Origin: DATLBY01 sp035526665
GTDB lineage: Bacteria; Acidobacteriota; Terriglobia; Bryobacterales; Bryobacteraceae
Direction of reading: 5' to 3'
Assembly: GCA_035526665.1 (NCBI GenBank)
Contig: DATLBY010000200.1
Coordinates: 1-8,888, forward strand
DNA length: 8,888 nucleotides
Made by a program: the position numbers and the translations under genes. The notes under the pieces were generated by a model. The model had not been told where the DNA came from. It was given only the letters and a program-made list of their open reading frames with translations, and searched no databases. Shown here one piece after another: positions 6,937 through 8,888 of the stretch. How positions within the stretch are numbered: the stretch's first letter is position 1; each line of letters begins with the position of its first letter.

Positions 6937-7755
6937 TTTACCCAGCCACGCTTCATACGCCTCCAGAACCGTTTGGCCCCGATAGGTTGTAGTCCGGCCA
7001 ACCGGTTGCTGGGGAGGTTGCGGATGATTCTCAAAAACCATCTCCACAGGTCCGGCGATCTTCCAGGGCTTGTACTCTTTTGCGTGGCTGACAGCTCTCT
7101 GGGCGGCCTCGCGGATCTGCCGTTTTGCCTCGGTGTGGGAAAGGCTCAAAGTCGAACCTTTTCCCACTAGACGCTTTACCGCTACGGTCACCGCCTGGGG
7201 CTGCAGTCCCTGAACTTCCGCGCAAGCGGCCTGATCGCCTGCCAGCATAATGACGGGAATTCCAAAATATCCGGCGATAGCAGCCAGTTGCCCAATCTCT
7301 CCCACGTCCGTGCCATTGATCGAAATGCGTCTCATCGCAAAGCTTTGTGAGTGTGCCAAAACGCCGTTTTTCGCGCCGGCCATGGCATGTTGGCCAATGA
7401 ACATGATGCCGTCATACAGCTTTTCCGACAGGTAGTAATTGGCGGGAGTCGGCCGGCCTTGAATCAATTTGGCCTGGCTGTGGATCTCGTCCACAGAAAG
7501 CGTACGGCTGCCGTCGTGTCCGTCCCAGATCACGATCTCACCGGCGCCGGCTGCGAGTGCGCCTTCCACTGCGGCGTTGACCTCCCCTAGCAGAATATGG
7601 CGTGCCTCCAGGTAGCGCCGCTGTCCCGGCAACAACTGTTCCTCGGGATCGTTCACGCCGCCTGCGCCTTCCAGATCTGTGACGATGAGTATCCGCGGTG
7701 CTTGCGCGAGACAAGTGCAGCAGAGAAAGAAAAGACCGGCCAGGATGCGCTTCAC
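6931..7755 (-). CDS. dppA: Exported M55-family D-aminopeptidase (DppA-like)
   Basis: M55 peptidases are zinc enzymes; Bacillus DppA releases N-terminal D-amino acids from peptides such as D-Ala-D-Ala and D-Ala-Gly-Gly. Here the mature-type sequence has the expected ligands: Asp27 and Glu29 in VTDLEGAGGV, His80 in IWDGHDGS, His123 in FIGQHAMAG and Glu153 in INGTDVGEIG, numbered from the GTG start. RYLEARHILLGEVNAAVEGAL (about 47-67) and PVIMLAGDQ (167-175) also fit the family. The GTG at 7755 is chosen because GGGAG stands 6 nt upstream and because it gives a clean signal peptide: MKR, a hydrophobic run, then LCCTCLAQA; the protein is then 274 residues. The frame stays open to an ATG at 7839, but that start would put 28 unlikely residues ahead of the signal and overlap the upstream gene's stop. 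Export to periplasm or surface is inferred. The three cysteines do not form a clear lipobox. The symbol is shared with an unrelated dipeptide-binding protein. True substrate is unknown. Confidence 0.88.
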   Translation of the reverse strand: MKRILAGLFFLCCTCLAQAPRILIVTDLEGAGGVNDPEEQLLPGQRRYLEARHILLGEVNAAVEGALAAGAGEIVIWDGHDGSRTLSVDEIHSQAKLIQGRPTPANYYLSEKLYDGIMFIGQHAMAGAKNGVLAHSQSFAMRRISINGTDVGEIGQLAAIAGYFGIPVIMLAGDQAACAEVQGLQPQAVTVAVKRLVGKGSTLSLSHTEAKRQIREAAQRAVSHAKEYKPWKIAGPVEMVFENHPQPPQQPVGRTTTYRGQTVLEAYEAWLGKP

Positions 7756-7835
7756 GTATAACTCCCGATGAAATATTTGGTATTGACGAAGGTAACACAG
7801 GCGCGTGTACAACACCGGCTCAAACACACACGAGA
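7756..7835 (-). other. 80-bp non-coding gap upstream of the D-aminopeptidase
   Basis: This is the only intergenic space of any size in the window. Read on the minus strand it runs from the stop of the unrecognised gene to the GTG of the D-aminopeptidase. It becomes AT-richer near the gene (CCAAATATTTCATC around 7767-7781), where a promoter could sit, but no -35/-10 pair with good spacing stands out. Read-through from the upstream gene is equally possible. Confidence 0.5.
7762..7766 (-). promoter_or_regulatory. Ribosome binding site that fixes the GTG start of the D-aminopeptidase
   Basis: The minus strand reads GGGAG here, 6 nt before the GTG at 7755. It decides in favour of the GTG start over the longer ATG at 7839. 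Confidence 0.7.
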
Positions 7836-8888
7836 TCAAGGCTCCTTGGCCAGACCATCGTCGAGGAACTGGAAGAAATAGTCGATCACGGCGTTGGATT
7901 GCACGGAACCTGCGCGTCCAATGTCGAGCGCGGCGATCTTTTGAGGATCCGTCATCCCGGCGTACCTCTTATTCATGGGGAAGATCAGGAAACGATGGAC
8001 GAACAGCTGCAGATACCAGGCCACAGCGGCGCGTGCCGAGCGATCGATTTTTGGCGGGTTGCCCCCGGTCAGGCGGAACACAGGCGTCCCTGCCGCATTC
8101 CTTGCGTTCACAACGAAATTTCGAAATCTCCGGAAGGGCGTCGCATCGTAGTAGCTTCGCAAATTCGCAGCGAGCGAGCGCGTTTCCTCATACATCGTGC
8201 CCAGGTTTATGCCATCGAGGTCGCCTCGTAAATCCTCGTAGCTGGCTTTGAGTGGGAGCAGTCTCTGCAGATCCGGCTTTGGACCCGATCCCGCCAGCGG
8301 AGTTTCCTGCGCAACCCACGCCAGCACGCCGCCGAGGTCGCCAATCCAGGTGAGTGAGACTTCGATATCGTCTCCTGCCCAGACGATCGGCAGGCCAAAC
8401 CCGTGCAGGGCCGGTTGTTGGCGGCGGGAGGCTTCGATGCCGATCAGGACATGTCCCATGTCCGCCGGGACGCCCTGAATCTCGATGGTTTCAAAACGGC
8501 GGACGTTTTTACCATCCGCGGTATCCAGACCGGCCAGGCGCGGCACGTTCTTGGTACGGTCCAGCAGCAGTGGGAACAGCGGCTCCAAAGGGCTCCCCTT
8601 GGCAGGCTGAAACATCTTCCGAACCGAGCTGAGGAATTCGAAGTGTGACTGGCTGGTGGGCCGCGCTTGCTCGTGACGATCCGTTACCGCCAGGAAACAT
8701 TCCAGAGGGCTGTAATCGATAGCGCCCTCGACCGAAATCTTATTCCCGCCTGTCCATTCCAGGTTCACGCGTATTCGAATCCGCCAAGTGCCTCCGTCGA
8801 GCGTGGCCGACGTCATGGCAGTGAAAGTACCGTCGTCGCGAATACGGCGAACGCCTGCGGCCGCCGCCTTTACACCGCCCGTAGGGTA
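7836..8888 (-). CDS. Protein of unknown function, N-terminus beyond the window
   Basis: I do not recognise this family. The frame is open from the right edge (YPTGGVKAAAAGVRRIRDDG...) through 350 residues to the TGA at 7836-7838. The ATG at 8816 is therefore probably internal, because the 24 codons before it read like ordinary coding sequence and continue off the window. The first part visible (about residues 13-75) looks beta-rich, with alternating patterns such as GTWRIRIRVNLEW and NKISVEGAIDYSP. A middle part has hydrophobic strands (GVPADMGHVLIGIEA, GDDIEVSLTWIGD). The C-terminal third is probably helical and aromatic-rich (LRSYYDATPFRRFRNF, AVAWYLQLFVHRFL, NAVIDYFFQFLDDG). No signal peptide or transmembrane segment can be assessed without the N-terminus; AVAWYLQLFVHRFLIFP is hydrophobic but holds charged residues. 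It may share a transcript with the D-aminopeptidase 80 bp downstream. Base composition resembles its neighbours, so recent transfer is not indicated. Confidence 0.8.
   Translation of the reverse strand, partial: YPTGGVKAAAAGVRRIRDDGTFTAMTSATLDGGTWRIRIRVNLEWTGGNKISVEGAIDYSPLECFLAVTDRHEQARPTSQSHFEFLSSVRKMFQPAKGSPLEPLFPLLLDRTKNVPRLAGLDTADGKNVRRFETIEIQGVPADMGHVLIGIEASRRQQPALHGFGLPIVWAGDDIEVSLTWIGDLGGVLAWVAQETPLAGSGPKPDLQRLLPLKASYEDLRGDLDGINLGTMYEETRSLAANLRSYYDATPFRRFRNFVVNARNAAGTPVFRLTGGNPPKIDRSARAAVAWYLQLFVHRFLIFPMNKRYAGMTDPQKIAALDIGRAGSVQSNAVIDYFFQFLDDGLAKEP

Noticed and set aside
7805..7820. Short GTGT/ACAC hairpin in the intergenic gap
   Set aside because: The stem is only 4 bp with no T-tract; such short repeats are expected by chance.
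7756..7839. Longer ATG start for the D-aminopeptidase
   Set aside because: It would bury the signal peptide behind 28 residues, overlap the upstream stop, and ignore the good GGGAG site placed before the GTG.
7698..8251. Plus-strand open frames of 148 and 177 codons
   Set aside because: They are antisense to the D-aminopeptidase start and the unrecognised minus-strand gene, overlap each other in different frames and look like shadows.
1..8888. Search for tRNA, rRNA, CRISPR repeats, insertion sequences or riboswitches
   Set aside because: Nearly all bases lie in protein genes; no repeated units, transposase motifs or structured RNA patterns were seen by eye.

Overview
The window is GC-rich bacterial chromosome, densely coded, with no sign of mobile DNA, RNA genes or CRISPR. 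Gene content and protein style (a Firmicutes-like AsnRS, an S41 protease with a long C-terminal tail, an exported M55 D-aminopeptidase) suggest a Gram-negative soil-type lineage such as Acidobacteriota (Solibacter/Bryobacter-like). That placement is an inference from general impression, not from a marker search.

Positions 1-6920 hold six plus-strand genes in one very tight run: gamma-glutamyltransferase (5' end cut by the window), a TIM-barrel sugar-phosphate isomerase/epimerase-like protein, asparaginyl-tRNA synthetase, arginase, D-alanine--D-alanine ligase and an S41 carboxy-terminal processing protease. The five junctions are +5 bp, a 4-bp overlap, +7 bp, a 4-bp overlap and a 4-bp overlap. 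This is the layout of one co-transcribed, translationally coupled operon. No promoter is visible inside it, and its real start lies left of the window.

Positions 6931-8888 hold two minus-strand genes that converge on the operon. The first is an exported M55-family (DppA-like) D-aminopeptidase, whose stop is only 10 bp from the protease stop. Upstream of it, after an 80-bp gap, is the C-terminal 350 residues of a protein I do not recognise, which runs off the right edge.

The loose common theme is amino-acid and peptide handling. GGT splits gamma-glutamyl bonds outside the cytoplasm, arginase releases ornithine and urea, AsnRS charges tRNA-Asn, Ddl makes D-Ala-D-Ala for peptidoglycan, the S41 protease trims envelope proteins, and the DppA-like enzyme may cleave D-amino-acid peptides. 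I see no evidence for a new defence, mobile or biosynthetic system. The items most worth a second look are the mixed operon, the Ddl/D-aminopeptidase pairing, and the unrecognised protein at the right edge.
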